A program made the position numbers and the translations under genes. From the NCBI GenBank assembly GCA_023653785.1, contig JAMKCH010057135.1:1-64000 (forward strand): DNA of 64,000 bases, given 5' to 3'. Shown here piece by piece: positions 34,981 through 45,655 of this stretch. Origin of the DNA: Ophioderma brevispina. Its lineage: Eukaryota > Echinodermata > Ophiuroidea > Amphilepidida > Ophiodermatidae. How positions within the stretch are numbered: position 1 is the first letter of the stretch; the number at the start of each line of letters is the position of its first letter. The notes under the pieces were generated by a model. It did not search any database. It was not told where the DNA came from and saw nothing but the letters and a program-made list of their open reading frames with translations.

Positions 34981-35243
34981 CAGAGGGTGTTTTGAATCAA
35001 TCCCATGATGCATTGCAATGTTCCTATACTGTATTGTACAAAACACATGTCAGTACTTAGGGATAAAAAGTGTTTTAAAAGTTTAAAAATTCCCTAAATA
35101 CTAATGCTTTGTGGGCTAAAATGAGGGTTAAAGTCAGGATTTTTTTGTGTTAAGAATAGGATTTTTATGGGGTCACATGACCCTATTGAGGTGAAATTTC
35201 CCAAAAACTGATGCATTGTGGGATTGACTCAAAATACCCTCTG
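34981..35243 (+). mobile_element. hAT-like MITE, copy 2 (best preserved)
   Basis: Ends are CAGAGGGTGTTTTGAATC and GACTCAAAATACCCTCTG. The flanks carry GTTGCATC at 34973-34980 and again at 35245-35252, an 8-bp target duplication with a one-base offset. CAG-starting short inverted ends with 8-bp duplications are the hAT signature. Inner inverted segments include CCCATGATGCATTG and CAATGCATCAG-like words. It is about 263 bp with no transposase. Confidence 0.8.
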
Positions 35244-35369
35244 AGTTGCATCTAAGCTCATCTAGAGGTATTAACTGTGGTCAGAAGTTGTATGTAGGAG
35301 TCATTTGAAGCGGGGGGGGGGGGGTTCATTTCATTTTTATGCAGAACTCTAGACATGGATTTCTTGTAA

Positions 35370-35372
<3 letters not shown>

Positions 35373-35408
<36 letters not shown>

Positions 35409-35442
35409 TCTTTGTGTGTGTGTGTGTGTGTCTGTGTGTGTT
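35373..35442. repeat. (GT)n microsatellite
   Basis: Nearly continuous GT dinucleotides with a few interruptions. The open frames on both strands across it are repeat artefacts. A G-run lies just upstream at 35311-35324. Confidence 0.9.
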
Positions 35443-35457
35443 TGTGGTAGAAATGTT

Positions 35458-35816
35458 GACCCAAATGTTAACCCTAAACATAATAATTGCTTGCCCGTTC
35501 CCGCATACAACACACGTTTGTATGGCACTTGCATGTAATGGTTCTTAGGTAGTACCCCACAAGCTACCCTTCAAGAGTTGGATCAAAGATCATCTAGAGG
35601 TCATGGCCCCAAAATGGTCAGATTGATCAAATTGCTTGTTGTTTCCAGCATGTATTGCTCAGTTACATGATACTTGGATACCTTGGTCCTTGGGTAGTAT
35701 CACAGGTGTTGGTGACCTCGTGTGACCTTTGTGGCTCAAAAAGGTCATGTGACCTTTATTCCCTTTCACAACCTGCCACGGCAGATGACACATGTGTTCA
35801 GTGAATCCTGTATTTT
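35458..35816 (+). repeat. Relative of the AGGTCA-rich element, 3' part
   Basis: This ends with GGCAGATGACACATG, then a weak stem GTTC-AGT-GAAT and TGTATTTTT, in line with the ends at 33.83 kb, 57.95 kb and 62.35 kb. It also shares 'ggtccttgggtagt' and 'ggtgacct' blocks with 57.68-57.72 kb. The left end was not found. Confidence 0.6.
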
Positions 35817-36567
35817 TTGTTTTTGACTTGCTTGTTCCATTTTGCACCATACACTGATGCTATGTATCATTGTTTCTGTTATGCTTTATATTTCAAACTA
35901 CGCCTTCCTATCTTATGCTAAAACTATATTTTTGCAGTTACAGCAATAATATTCTTAAACCAACACAAGTTGGAACGTCTGGCAATTTGTAAGTTTACTC
36001 TAAATATAAACCTTTCCATCATTGCTATTTCATTACACTTTGAAATTCAATCACATACCCAAATTGCCATTTTGATTCATTCAAGTCACTAAGCTGCCAT
36101 TCTTTGCACATAGATATGCCATTGGCATACCACTTGTCATAACTATCGCAAAACATTGAGTTGTTTTTTTTAAAGGTGCTGTCCTTTATTATGTCTTGAT
36201 TGTCTTTTCACAAATTCGTAAAGAGAGACACAGAAATGCTGCTAGGAATTTGCCTAATTTTCCCTAAATTTGAGATTTTTGCATGGTATCATTGCTTTGC
36301 ATTCCATCAAAGTGTATTTACTTATTGGCTAAGCATCTGCTGCTTCTTTTAACCTGATACAATATTTTTATACAATTTGAATGGGGTTTGATCTGGAAAA
36401 ATGAATTTGAGGCTTACTTCATTTTTTAGGCTTAATATGCAGACATAATTCTAGCATCATACCCTATGATAATTCTCCCCTTTTGTAATACACCAAAGAT
36501 GTCTTTGGAACTCCAAAGATACTATTGGAGGCTTACAATTGATCAATTCCATAAATGCATTTAAAGG
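35817..36567. other. Unassigned DNA
   Basis: No feature is supported. TTTAAAGGTGC near 36172 is another TTAA-type MITE-like end without a clear partner. Confidence 0.4.
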
Positions 36568-36676
36568 CACAATTGCATCATACCCTTTGCACCTACTCTA
36601 TATCGTATGCTTTAATCTGTTAATGGAATAAAGCACATGATATGGCATAGGTACTACAAAAGGTATGATGTAATTA
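36568..36676. repeat. Small fold-back
   Basis: CACAATTGCATCATACCCTTTGCACCTA at the left pairs imperfectly with TACAAAAGGTATGATGTAATTATG at the right around a loop of about 50 bp. It lies immediately before the 0.6-kb duplicated unit. Confidence 0.5.
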
Positions 36677-37264
36677 TGTTTATTAGTCAAGAACTCTAAA
36701 ATGCATGTAATACAAAAACATGCAACTGTTTGTGTTGAGCCAAGTAATCATATTACTATGGAATGTACTATTACACAACGATTCACAGGATTAAACCATT
36801 TTCCTTTTCCAGTGCAAATTTCTGAAACTCTGATATGAAGTACGTTTTGATTCTCAGAAAAAAAATAAATATATGCCAGCATTTATATAACACTTTTCAC
36901 AATGTATCAAAGCGCTTTACATTTATTCCACTGCCACTACAATATGTCAGCTGCCATACAAAATGCCCAAGGCACACTCATACCTTTGGGCAGCACTCAA
37001 TGGACAATATTCCCAACAGCTCCCCATTTTGCACCTGGGTAGAGAGAGGAAGCGAAAATGTGCTTTGCCCAAGAGCACAACACATTGGTCTCAGCGGGAC
37101 TCGAACCCAGGACCTTTGGGTCATGAGTCGGTCTTTGTATCCACTGGACCACACATGTGCTCTCTAAAAAAATTAGTCTTGATAAATACATAAAAATATT
37201 GATGGGAGTAGATGTCAGTTTGTAGGTAAACCTAGTGGTGTACCAGTTGTCTTCAGAAGAGTTA
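36672..37264. repeat. 0.6-kb direct duplication, copy 1
   Basis: This aligns with 37441-38041 from ATTATGTTTATTAGTCAAGA to GTCTTCAGAAGAGTTATT, with only scattered substitutions and indels. It contains a tRNA-like SINE in reverse. The copies are separated by 176 bp. Confidence 0.92.
36870..37163 (-). mobile_element. tRNA-like SINE, minus strand, copy 1
   Basis: Minus-strand head: a GTGGTCCAGTGGATAC A-box-like segment and a GGTTCGAGTCC B box about 40 bases downstream, close to tRNA spacing, with an anticodon-like GACTCATGACC between them. The body holds a TTGCCCAAG..CACAACAC-like segment and a 'tttatataacacttttcac...aaagcgctttac' block seen in dispersed repeats of many invertebrates (recalled, not searched). 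The open frames across it are artefacts. Confidence 0.62.
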
Positions 37265-37440
37265 TTTTTTTTTTTTTTTTTTTTCCAACCCGTACTACCT
37301 GCGTGCACTGCGTAACCTTAGACACGCGCGCGTAAACACTTGCGCGGCGACGCACTATCTAATATCGTCTCATATAAGATAGGCAACAACCAATGATATT
37401 GCGTGTTTGCAGGGTTACTAAACCCCGCCCACTGAATAAG
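37265..37440. repeat. Spacer between duplicated units, with T-run and a segment shared with the 2-kb repeat
   Basis: A T-run of over 20 bases (37266-37284) and CpG-rich sequence (37318-37350) precede 37355-37440. That part matches 29320-29410 and 31370-31440: TATTAGATAGGCAACAACC-like, then AATGATATTGCGT, then AACCCCGCCCACTGAATAAG. So part of the 2-kb unit recurs here. Confidence 0.8.
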
Positions 37441-38041
37441 AATTATGTTTATTAGTCAAGAACTCTAAAATGCATGCAATACAAAAACATGCAACTGTTT
37501 GTGTTGAGTCAAGTAATCATATTACTACATGGAATGTACTCTTACACAACAATTCACAGGATTAAACCATTTTCCTTTTCCAGTGCAAATTTCTGAAACT
37601 CTGATATGAAGTACGTTTTGATTCTCAGAAAAAAAATAAATATATGCCAGCATTTATATAACACTTTTCACAATGTATCAAAGCGCTTTACATTTATTCC
37701 ACTGCCACTAGAATATGTCAGCTGCCATACAAATGCCCAAGGCACACTCATACCTTTGGGCAGCACTCAATGGACAATATTCCCAACAGCTCCCCATTTT
37801 GCACCTGGGTAGAGAGAGGCAAGCGAAAATGTGCCTTGCCCAAGAGCACAACACATTGGCCTCAGCCAGCAGGACTCGAACCCAGGACCTTTGGGTCATG
37901 AGTCGGTCTTTGTATCCACTGGACCACACATGTGCTCTCTAAAAAAAATTAGTCTTGATAAATACATAAAAATATTGATGGGAGTAGATGTCAGTTGTAG
38001 GTAAACCTAGTGGTGTACCAGTTGTCTTCAGAAGAGTTATT
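37441..38041. repeat. 0.6-kb direct duplication, copy 2
   Basis: Partner of 36672-37264. It continues past the shared end into sequence without repeats. Confidence 0.92.
37640..37942 (-). mobile_element. tRNA-like SINE, minus strand, copy 2
   Basis: Duplicate of the SINE in copy 1, with the same A and B boxes and a few extra bases near the B box. Confidence 0.62.
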
Positions 38042-40807
38042 CCAGTCTGTTGAACAAAATCAGGGATGATTACTTTGAAAAGTTATGGTGGTGAGGAAGT
38101 ATTAAATGTTGATTACTATCAATGGTAGGTATGTTTAGTTCATAGCCCATTATTTCATACTGAATGGTGGAATAGGCAGAATATAAGTAGCGTAACAAGT
38201 TGGGGAGCCTGGTTGCAGTTTGCCACCCCAGAGAGCTTGACCGGGAAGAAAAAGCTTAAAAATCATGCTAAATTAACCCTTTTTTGCCTGCTCACCAGGA
38301 AATTGTCACCTTCAACCAGGAAAATCTGCCTTAAAACTGAGAATTTGCCCTCTCTGACAAGTGACCCCTGTTACGCTCCTGCAGAATATCTCCAGTAATA
38401 TTTTGTTGATCTTACAGTACTGAACGCTTCTGAAGTTCTGTGGTATCTTGAATTCATGGTTTCATATAGCTGAAATGCTACCCTATGGATCAAAACTATA
38501 TTTGCAGACTTTCAAATTAACATTTTTTACTTGTAGAAATTATATAAATAAAAAAACAACATCAAAAAATCTCTGAATATGGTTTTAAGGATCACTTTAG
38601 ACCAAGAAAGTCAGAGTGAAAATTTGTAGTTCGGAGGAATCTAGAAAAGTATCTCATGGATGACTAAAGGACAAATTAGGTGTTTAGTTCAGAAATTAAA
38701 TCTCATTCAATTCTGCACTCCAATCCTGCTTATATATGAGGTCTGGTACTCTACTCTTGCCACTGTCCATAAATATTAGGCCTTCAGTTTGAGATGAGAG
38801 AAGTTCCAATTTATCACTTGTTCTAACAGGGATTCCATTTCTGAAGGGGGGAGGTGAGCATTATCACCCAATTGTCTGGGGAAGTAAGCTGAATTGTTAA
38901 TTGGATTACAATGTCTGGTTATTCACTTCTAGGTTTAATCAAGCTTAGGTATTGCAGAGTTAATTTTTCAGAGTGAATTGCAAACATGCTAATTCCAGAC
39001 TGTCAGACTGGGCTTTTACATGTAGTGTGATTTCACTCTTGGGTTTCATTCCCAAGTTAATTTGTAAGATTGTTTTATACTGCATACATGATGAACTGAA
39101 TACATTCATCTTTAAAAGCTGAATCGGAGATTTCCCGAGGATGGCATCCTCAATTTTCTAATTAATTGTGTTTTTTGCATATACAATGCTTGTCCGCTTA
39201 CTAATCACTGTATGAAATAGCCAAGCTCAAATTGATGTTGTTCATATAGAAAATCACAAATTTGTTATAAAATTCCAGATGTGGAATTTTTGTTATACAC
39301 GGTATCCTGTGGCACTGTTATACTATACATAAATGTGTACTGCATCTCAAACTTTGGAATTGAACATTTAGGTGACTATCTTTAGTTCTAGTTTACTATT
39401 TGTAATTAATACACAAAAAAATTCAAAATTTCTGATTCAGCCTTTAATACAGATTCCATTGTTTTGAGAATTGTACCGTTTCTAATAATATTATGGCTTA
39501 CGTATTTATGAAACATACACGTCTTGGAGTTTATTCCGTTGATCGATAATTGCCATCTTGATAAACATTCAAATTCTAAACATAGCAATGCTGTGTAATG
39601 CTATATGAATAGGCTACAATGCTGTGTGTAGTTGCTAGGCTGCAAAATGTTTTGATGCACTTTAACCAGGAACATGTTTCATAATCCATCAAGTCACTTT
39701 CATTTAAAATACACACCATTAGAAATATATGTAATACACCAGATAGATATGTAGTTTGTGCATGGAATGTGCTGAGAGAGACTCTAATTTGGCTGAGCCC
39801 TGGGAAATGGATGCAGATTCTGTCTGATGTTTATAGGCAGTGTCCCAAAGATAACCTTGATTTTCAAGGAAAGCATGCAGAAAAAATGTATTTTCTTCAT
39901 AAAGGGTAGTTTTTCTAGTAAAATGGCTTATCTTTGACAGGGATTTCAGTGGCTACTCTTTTGTACACATCAAGTGAAGAAAAAGCTGAACTCCCAGAAC
40001 AAAAAAGATTCTGAAATTAGCTGATATTCTGAGATTTCATATACTTGTTTTGGGCCTCTGTATGCTAGTGTGCCATCTTGGATGGATCTCTACCAAGAAC
40101 AGACCCCCCTTTCCACATGACAATTCATCCATGAACAAAACCATTTCTCATTCCCAGGACCACTGCAACAGTCTTTAGAATGTAAAATTCTTATGTTCAT
40201 GTATCACACTATTGTATGAGTATTCTATATAAAAAATATCTCTGTTTTGGGGGTCTGCATTTTTGTCTATACACCAGCCATTTTTTGCTTTCAGTAGCCT
40301 GTTGAAAAACCTATGGCCTAGAATGGTGCCACTGGCAGAATTTTAAGATCTTTTGTTGGGGATATGGTACCCCTGAAGCCTAATTTGTTAGGGATCTCTA
40401 TCTGAAATACATTGTAAGCACATCAAAACACACACTTGATGTAATGCTGTAGCACATCCATTTGCCGGTGTCTCCTCACATAAGAGGTGATTCCTGTCAT
40501 CGCTAATGCACACGTATTATTTGAAGTTTCTCGTCCCCATAAATGCCTTATTTCACCCCCAGCTAGACAACCCATTTATTACACTTATTAATCCATCAGC
40601 ATTTATTCATCATAGATGGTTTGTGAAAATGCCCCGAGTTGTGTCGTGTGTGCCACTGTAAGTATGTAATATTCTCATGTCAGAGTCAAGAGTTCAGTGA
40701 CCCCCTGCTACATGTGAACCAAGTTAAGGTGAGTAAATGAGACTAGGGAGTGAGTGAGGTAGGGGATTAGCATTGAGTCATTTTAATACACAAAATTAGT
40801 ACAGAGG
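38042..40807. other. Unassigned AT-rich DNA
   Basis: No gene, RNA or repeat is recognised in this 2.8-kb stretch. Confidence 0.45.
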
Positions 40808-41168
40808 TTAAAGGTGCAACGAGAGATTTCACATATCAGGTGTCCTTTAAAAAATTGAAAGAAATGATTTTTGCCCTGATGTAAAGCTTTCCATCAAAAA
40901 TCCCATCTAAAAGGATTAAGCTGAGAAATGTTTCTTTGGTACAAAAATTGTGAAATTTATAATTTCGTATAGGAGCAAATACAAAATTCAGCCTGTTTTT
41001 TTTTAAATATTGATATATAAGCAAATCAAAATCACCTTTTTTCTCTCTTTTTAAGACATTTCTGTAGCCTAATTACAAGGTAAGAAATCTTTTGAGTGTC
41101 TAATCTATATGAAATTACTATTAATACACAATATTTGGGTGCCTTAAAATCTCTCGTTGCACCTTTAA
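40808..41168. mobile_element. TTAA-type MITE, intact copy
   Basis: TTAA at 40808-40811 and 41165-41168 flank perfect ends AGGTGCAACGAGAGAT and ATCTCTCGTTGCACCT (16 bp). The element is 353 bp and AT-rich with no coding capacity. TTAA duplications are used by piggyBac and Kolobok transposases, and I cannot choose between them. A second copy, at 18991-24747, is split by the DIRS-like element. Confidence 0.88.
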
Positions 41169-42100
41169 GGTGTGTCCAAATCGCCATATTCAGGCATGAA
41201 CATTTTCAGTTTAAAAACTTAATTTCTTTTTTGCCCAAATTTATGCATTTTCATTGATTTTGGCCTAATTTAGGGTATTTTTGCCAGATTTCATGCTGGT
41301 TTTTTGTTTGTTTGTTTTTCTTTTTTGCAAAAGTTCATTCTCATGCCTGTATATTATGCTAGAATAACCTTTAATGAATTTTCTCAATGTTTCCTTTCAA
41401 AATGTGAAGGGAAAAATGTAGTTAGGAGCAGCTGCTTTTAATATTTTTTTATGAAGAAAATGAAATGTCTACAGGCTAACTGCTTGATGATGGATTAGAG
41501 AATTTATTAAATTGAGTTAGGTAAGCTTCTTGAACTGAGCAGAATATGGTGATATATCATAATTTCAATTTTGCCATCCCCAGACATTCAGAGTATAATT
41601 TGTACAGGCAGGCTAACTTTGTGCATCGTTACGTGGACATGATTTTAAAATGCAAATCTCAAGGAGAGAGATCGGTGATTTTGTTAAGACCAGTAAGTGG
41701 TCCCTGGATAAACATTCATGTGCTCTTATCAATTCCATTATGCCAATTTCATGTCAGTGAACTAGTACATTGATTTTTGGTAATATTGAAAAGAACAGGT
41801 CTTCTTTTAGATTAGATTTTTTTAAGGGGAAAATTTTGAAGTGGCATTTTGTGATCCACAACCCCATCCCTATGACTTTCTCAGAAAGGTTGAGCTTTAT
41901 TATATATTCCCTAAACTGTTGACCTAAGTGTAGTATATGTACCTTATCTTATGTAGAGATTTGATCTACATGTACCATGACAGGAATTTGTACTTTTGTA
42001 TTTTCTTTCCGTAAAAAAGGAGAAAAAAAAAGGAAGACAAACATCGCCAACACAATGGCCCATGGTGTACTGTCATTTGTTTATATCATCAAAATGCACA
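41169..42100. other. Unassigned DNA
   Basis: No feature is supported. Confidence 0.4.
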
Positions 42101-42320
42101 AGAGAAGATATCAGTAGCTTCCCACAATGCATTGCTTCCATTGGAAGTTTTTGTACAGGTTGTCATGTGAATCGTTAGTGATGAAACACTCTTAAAATGC
42201 AAGTTTGTGATCAGTACTGTCAATTTAGCCATGTTTCATCACTAACGATTCACATCAGTACCTGTACAAAAACCTCCATTGGAAGCAATGCATTGTGGGA
42301 AGCTACTGATATCTTCTCTT
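42101..42320. mobile_element. Fold-back element with ~90-bp near-perfect arms
   Basis: Left arm 42101-42189 (from AGAGAAGATATCAGTAGCTT) is complementary to right arm 42231-42320 almost throughout, with a loop of about 41 bp. A related but broken copy lies at 58463-58899. The high arm identity suggests recent origin or ongoing conversion between arms. Confidence 0.85.
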
Positions 42321-42506
42321 AAAATGCACCATCAGATGCAGTTTTGGAAATATGTCTTTCTTGAGGACATCTACTGAACCATAAACAAAATAGATGCTAG
42401 GATCATAAAGTGCACCTTTAAGTTCAAATAAATACAAATGACAAAATTGTTTTCAACTTACAGCCTTTTACACTCCCCAAAGGCACTAATTCTACATACA
42501 GCACTA
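42321..42506. other. Unassigned DNA
   Basis: No feature is supported. CACCTTTAA near 42414 resembles a TTAA-type MITE end. Confidence 0.35.
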
Positions 42507-42697
42507 TCTCTGTTCGATCTCAAGTTTTTGGGGGTGACTCACTGCGGGAGGTTAGGTTTTGCACCCTAGAAACGCACGCGTTCGACCTTGAATTGCAGCA
42601 TTTACGCATGCTACAACGGCGTGCGCAATCCACATCTCTCGAGATAATGCAGAAGTCGCATCATGACGTCACCCCATACTCGAGACCGAACAAAGTA
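42507..42697 (-). mobile_element. TIR element, GTTCGGTCT family, best-preserved copy
   Basis: Ends TGTTCGATCTCAAG (left) and CTCGAGACCGAACA (right) are inverted. They are followed inward by GGGTGACTCA at the left and TGACGTCACCCC at the right. The middle is CpG-rich. TA flanks are compatible with a TA target duplication, but decay makes this uncertain. The TGACGTCA palindrome matches the consensus cAMP-response element. It is the same family as 29526-29706 and 31549-31726. Confidence 0.78.
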
Positions 42698-43291
42698 TAT
42701 TAAGTTTTTATCCCCCTATGACCTTGACTGTTGTGTGAAGTATGTGACTCAATTGTGCCATATGTTTGGCCTGATGTATATACATGTACCATATATATTT
42801 TTTTTTCATGGCATTAGGCCCATGAAAGTCAAGGTTAATTTTCACGTAACAGGTTTTTGCCAAATCAAAGGCGGGCAATAATTCATGTTTCATTATTCTC
42901 AATTTGCAGTAACACCATTGCACCAACCTTCAGCAGCCCTAATAACGACAATATTTGTTCGAACACCACCCTACATTTAGTAATGACTTTTGAAACTGTG
43001 ATTTGGTTTAGAAATCTACTAAATCACATCACAAGATGTGATCACAAGATAAACCTTGAATTTTTTCTTTAAATAAACAAAGACTAAATCCGAAACTCAT
43101 AACGGGGGCAAAAAAAGGAAAGGAGGGTACGGAACATACCATCAACTGTTTCATACGCCTATTGCTGTACATGTAGTGCACTTCCCACTTTTTGATTCCA
43201 AGTTGAGTAATAATCCATTTCTAACTCTGTCGGTCCTGTCCACTCAAGTATGAATAGCGGACCCCAGCGTAACCATTGAACTGATTTTCAG
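42698..43291. other. Unassigned DNA
   Basis: No gene is supported. A small palindrome (ATCACATC..GATGTGAT) lies near 43024. Confidence 0.4.
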
Positions 43292-43362
43292 CACGCGCGT
43301 AGGCAAGCCACAATGTACTGCAACTGAAAGGCTGCATTGGGGTGTACCGCGCGCGTCATCAC
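43292..43362. repeat. CpG-rich imperfect hairpin
   Basis: ACGCGCG near 43297 and CGCGCGCGT near 43351 flank inner complementary words CAATG and CATTG. It may be a small fold-back; the CpG density is exceptional for the region. Confidence 0.4.
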
Positions 43363-44499
43363 TTACATACTAACACACAAGACAAAGTATAGCATTTCCA
43401 CTGCAAACTTGTTCAAGCTACTGACAATGAGGAAACTTTTCTGTTCATTCAACATTTAACCATGAAAATTTACACATTTTCATTGGTTCCGTCATCTAAA
43501 TTAACAATTTAGACTGAGGTTATTATGTGTTGCTGTTGCTGGCGTTTGTTTGAACATTTTTTGCCCATTAAATCTCATTAGAATTCTGCAGCATCATTCT
43601 AGCTTAAAGAATCCTTTAAAGAACACCGACCTGCTACCCTCATGTTACAAGCTGATACCCAGTTTGGAGTAATCGTATGTCATGTGAACGTAGGTCTATT
43701 TTCTGATTGGTTAAGCAGAGGTTATAATTTTATTCTATATGAAATGCAGCCAATCATAAAGACTATAAGAAGTAGTACACCTAGGGGGTTTATATGAATT
43801 TCATTGTTTGAAAGTGCACATTCATGGCAACTCAATGGTGATAATATCTTTGTTGGTCCTATCACTTGTAGGGGGTATGTTAGCATACCTATACCTGTTT
43901 TAGAACCGTAAAATCTGATTTTTGATATTTGTTTTCAATTTCTGATTTAGCAAATCACGGATAGTGCCTTAAAAAGCCTATTCAATTCACAAAGATTTCA
44001 AACTGCAAAAAAACATGTATTCTTAACGATTGCCGTGCAATTCTTTTTGTCGGTCGCCTTACGACCCGACGATAGAACCACTGTTCTCAAAATTGCCGAA
44101 GGCGTCTATTTCTATAGCTTGAAGTCATTTCATTAAATGGGTTTTTTTTTTTTCTTTATGAAAAAGACCTATCGTACTACTTTAATTTTTGGGTTTTAGT
44201 GTTGGTGTGTAAGGCGATACAATTTCAGACAAATAACATCATTGCATGTTTGCAATGCCTTAAAAGCAATTTCTTTGATTTTAGTCTCTGTGAAGACTTG
44301 CTTTTTGATGGAGTTTGGTTAAAACGTTGCAGGGATAGATTAAGGTGATAACAAATATGAGGGCACGTAGAGTTACACTACGCAATGATTGAAGCTTTTA
44401 CTATGTATTGTGTTGATATTATTTGAGACGAAATTTTAGGTCCACCTCTTATTTGAAGACAGGAATGTGTCAATACCTAAATTAAACCTTTAAATTTGA
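43363..44499. other. Unassigned AT-rich DNA
   Basis: No feature is supported. Confidence 0.4.
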
Positions 44500-45655
44500 G
44501 GTTCAGTTTTAACACATTCTTGCGCCCCATTGGGCGTTTTTTCTATTTTCCTTTATTTGAATGATAGGAAGGTAACCTAGTTTAATTAAAGCTATAACTT
44601 GGGGATTCATTTTTTTAAACATTTTGCCCCCAATTGGCTTTTTTTTTTCTATTTTCTTTAATTGAAATGAAAGGTAATAAGGGGTACCTAGGTTAAATTA
44701 AAGCTTATAACTTACGGATTCAGTTTATACACATGTTGTGCCCATTGGGCGTTTTTGTCTATTTTCTTTTATTTGAATGACAGGAAGGTTAACGTGTTAA
44801 TTAAAGCTGATAACTGGGATTTCATTTTAACACTTTTGCGCCACTTGGGCCGTTTTTTCTATTTTCTTTTATTTGAAATGACAGGAAGGTTGTCCCAGTT
44901 AAATAAAGCTTATGTTACCTTGGAGATTCTTTTTAACACTTTTTCGCCCAATTGGGCATTTTTTCTAATTTTCTTTATTGAAATATGAAGGCTAACCTAT
45001 TTAAATTAAAGCTTATTACTGGAGATTCATTTTAACACTTTTGCGCCATTGGCGTTTTTTCCTATTTCTTTATTTGAAATGACATGAAGGCGTAACCTAT
45101 GTTAAATTAAAGCTTATAACTTGGAGATTCATTTAACACATTTTGCGCCCATTGGCGTTTTTTCTATTTTCTTTATTTAAAATGATAGAAAAGGGTACCC
45201 TATGTTAAATTACAGTTTATACCTTGGGGATTCAGTTTTAACACATTTTGCGCCAATGGGCGTTTTTACTATTTTTCTTTATTTTGAATGACAGGAATGT
45301 GTAAACCTATTTTAAATTAAGCTTATAACTTGGGGATCAGTTTTAACACATTTTGGCGCGCACAGTGGGCTTTTTTTTTCTTATTTTCTTTTATTTGAAA
45401 TGACAGGAAGGAGTTACAAAAACTATGTGAAATTAAAGCTTATACGTGGGATTCGTTTTAACACATTTTGCGCCATTGGGCGTTTGTTTTCTATTTTCTT
45501 ATTGAAATGACATGAAGAGTTAACCTATGTTAAATTTACGCTTATAATTGGGGGAGTCAGTTTTAACACATTTTGCGCCCAATTGGGCGTTATTTTTCCA
45601 TATTTTCTTTATTGAATACAGGAAGGGTTACCTATGTTAAATTAAAGCTAGAACT
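44500..45655. repeat. Satellite: ~105-bp unit, about 11 copies
   Basis: Each unit reads 'TTTTAACACATTTTGCGCC', an AATTGGGCG-type palindrome, 'TTTTTTCTATTTTCTTTATT', 'GAAATGACAGGAAGG', 'TAACCTATGTTAAATTAAAG' and 'CTTATAACTTGGGGATTCA'. The palindrome word recurs about 11 times between 44530 and 45590. Units differ mostly by one-base gaps in T and G runs. There is no coding capacity. Confidence 0.92.

Noticed and set aside
35258..35548. Open frames through the GT array
   Set aside because: Produced by dinucleotide repeats, which avoid stops on both strands.
36835..37942. Frames of 70-110 codons at 36.84-37.17 and 37.61-37.94 kb
   Set aside because: They lie across a duplicated tRNA-like SINE. 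Their peptides are translations of A and B boxes and shift frame between the two copies.
44500..45655. CRISPR-like array
   Set aside because: Units are ~105 bp with no unique spacers; this is a eukaryotic satellite.
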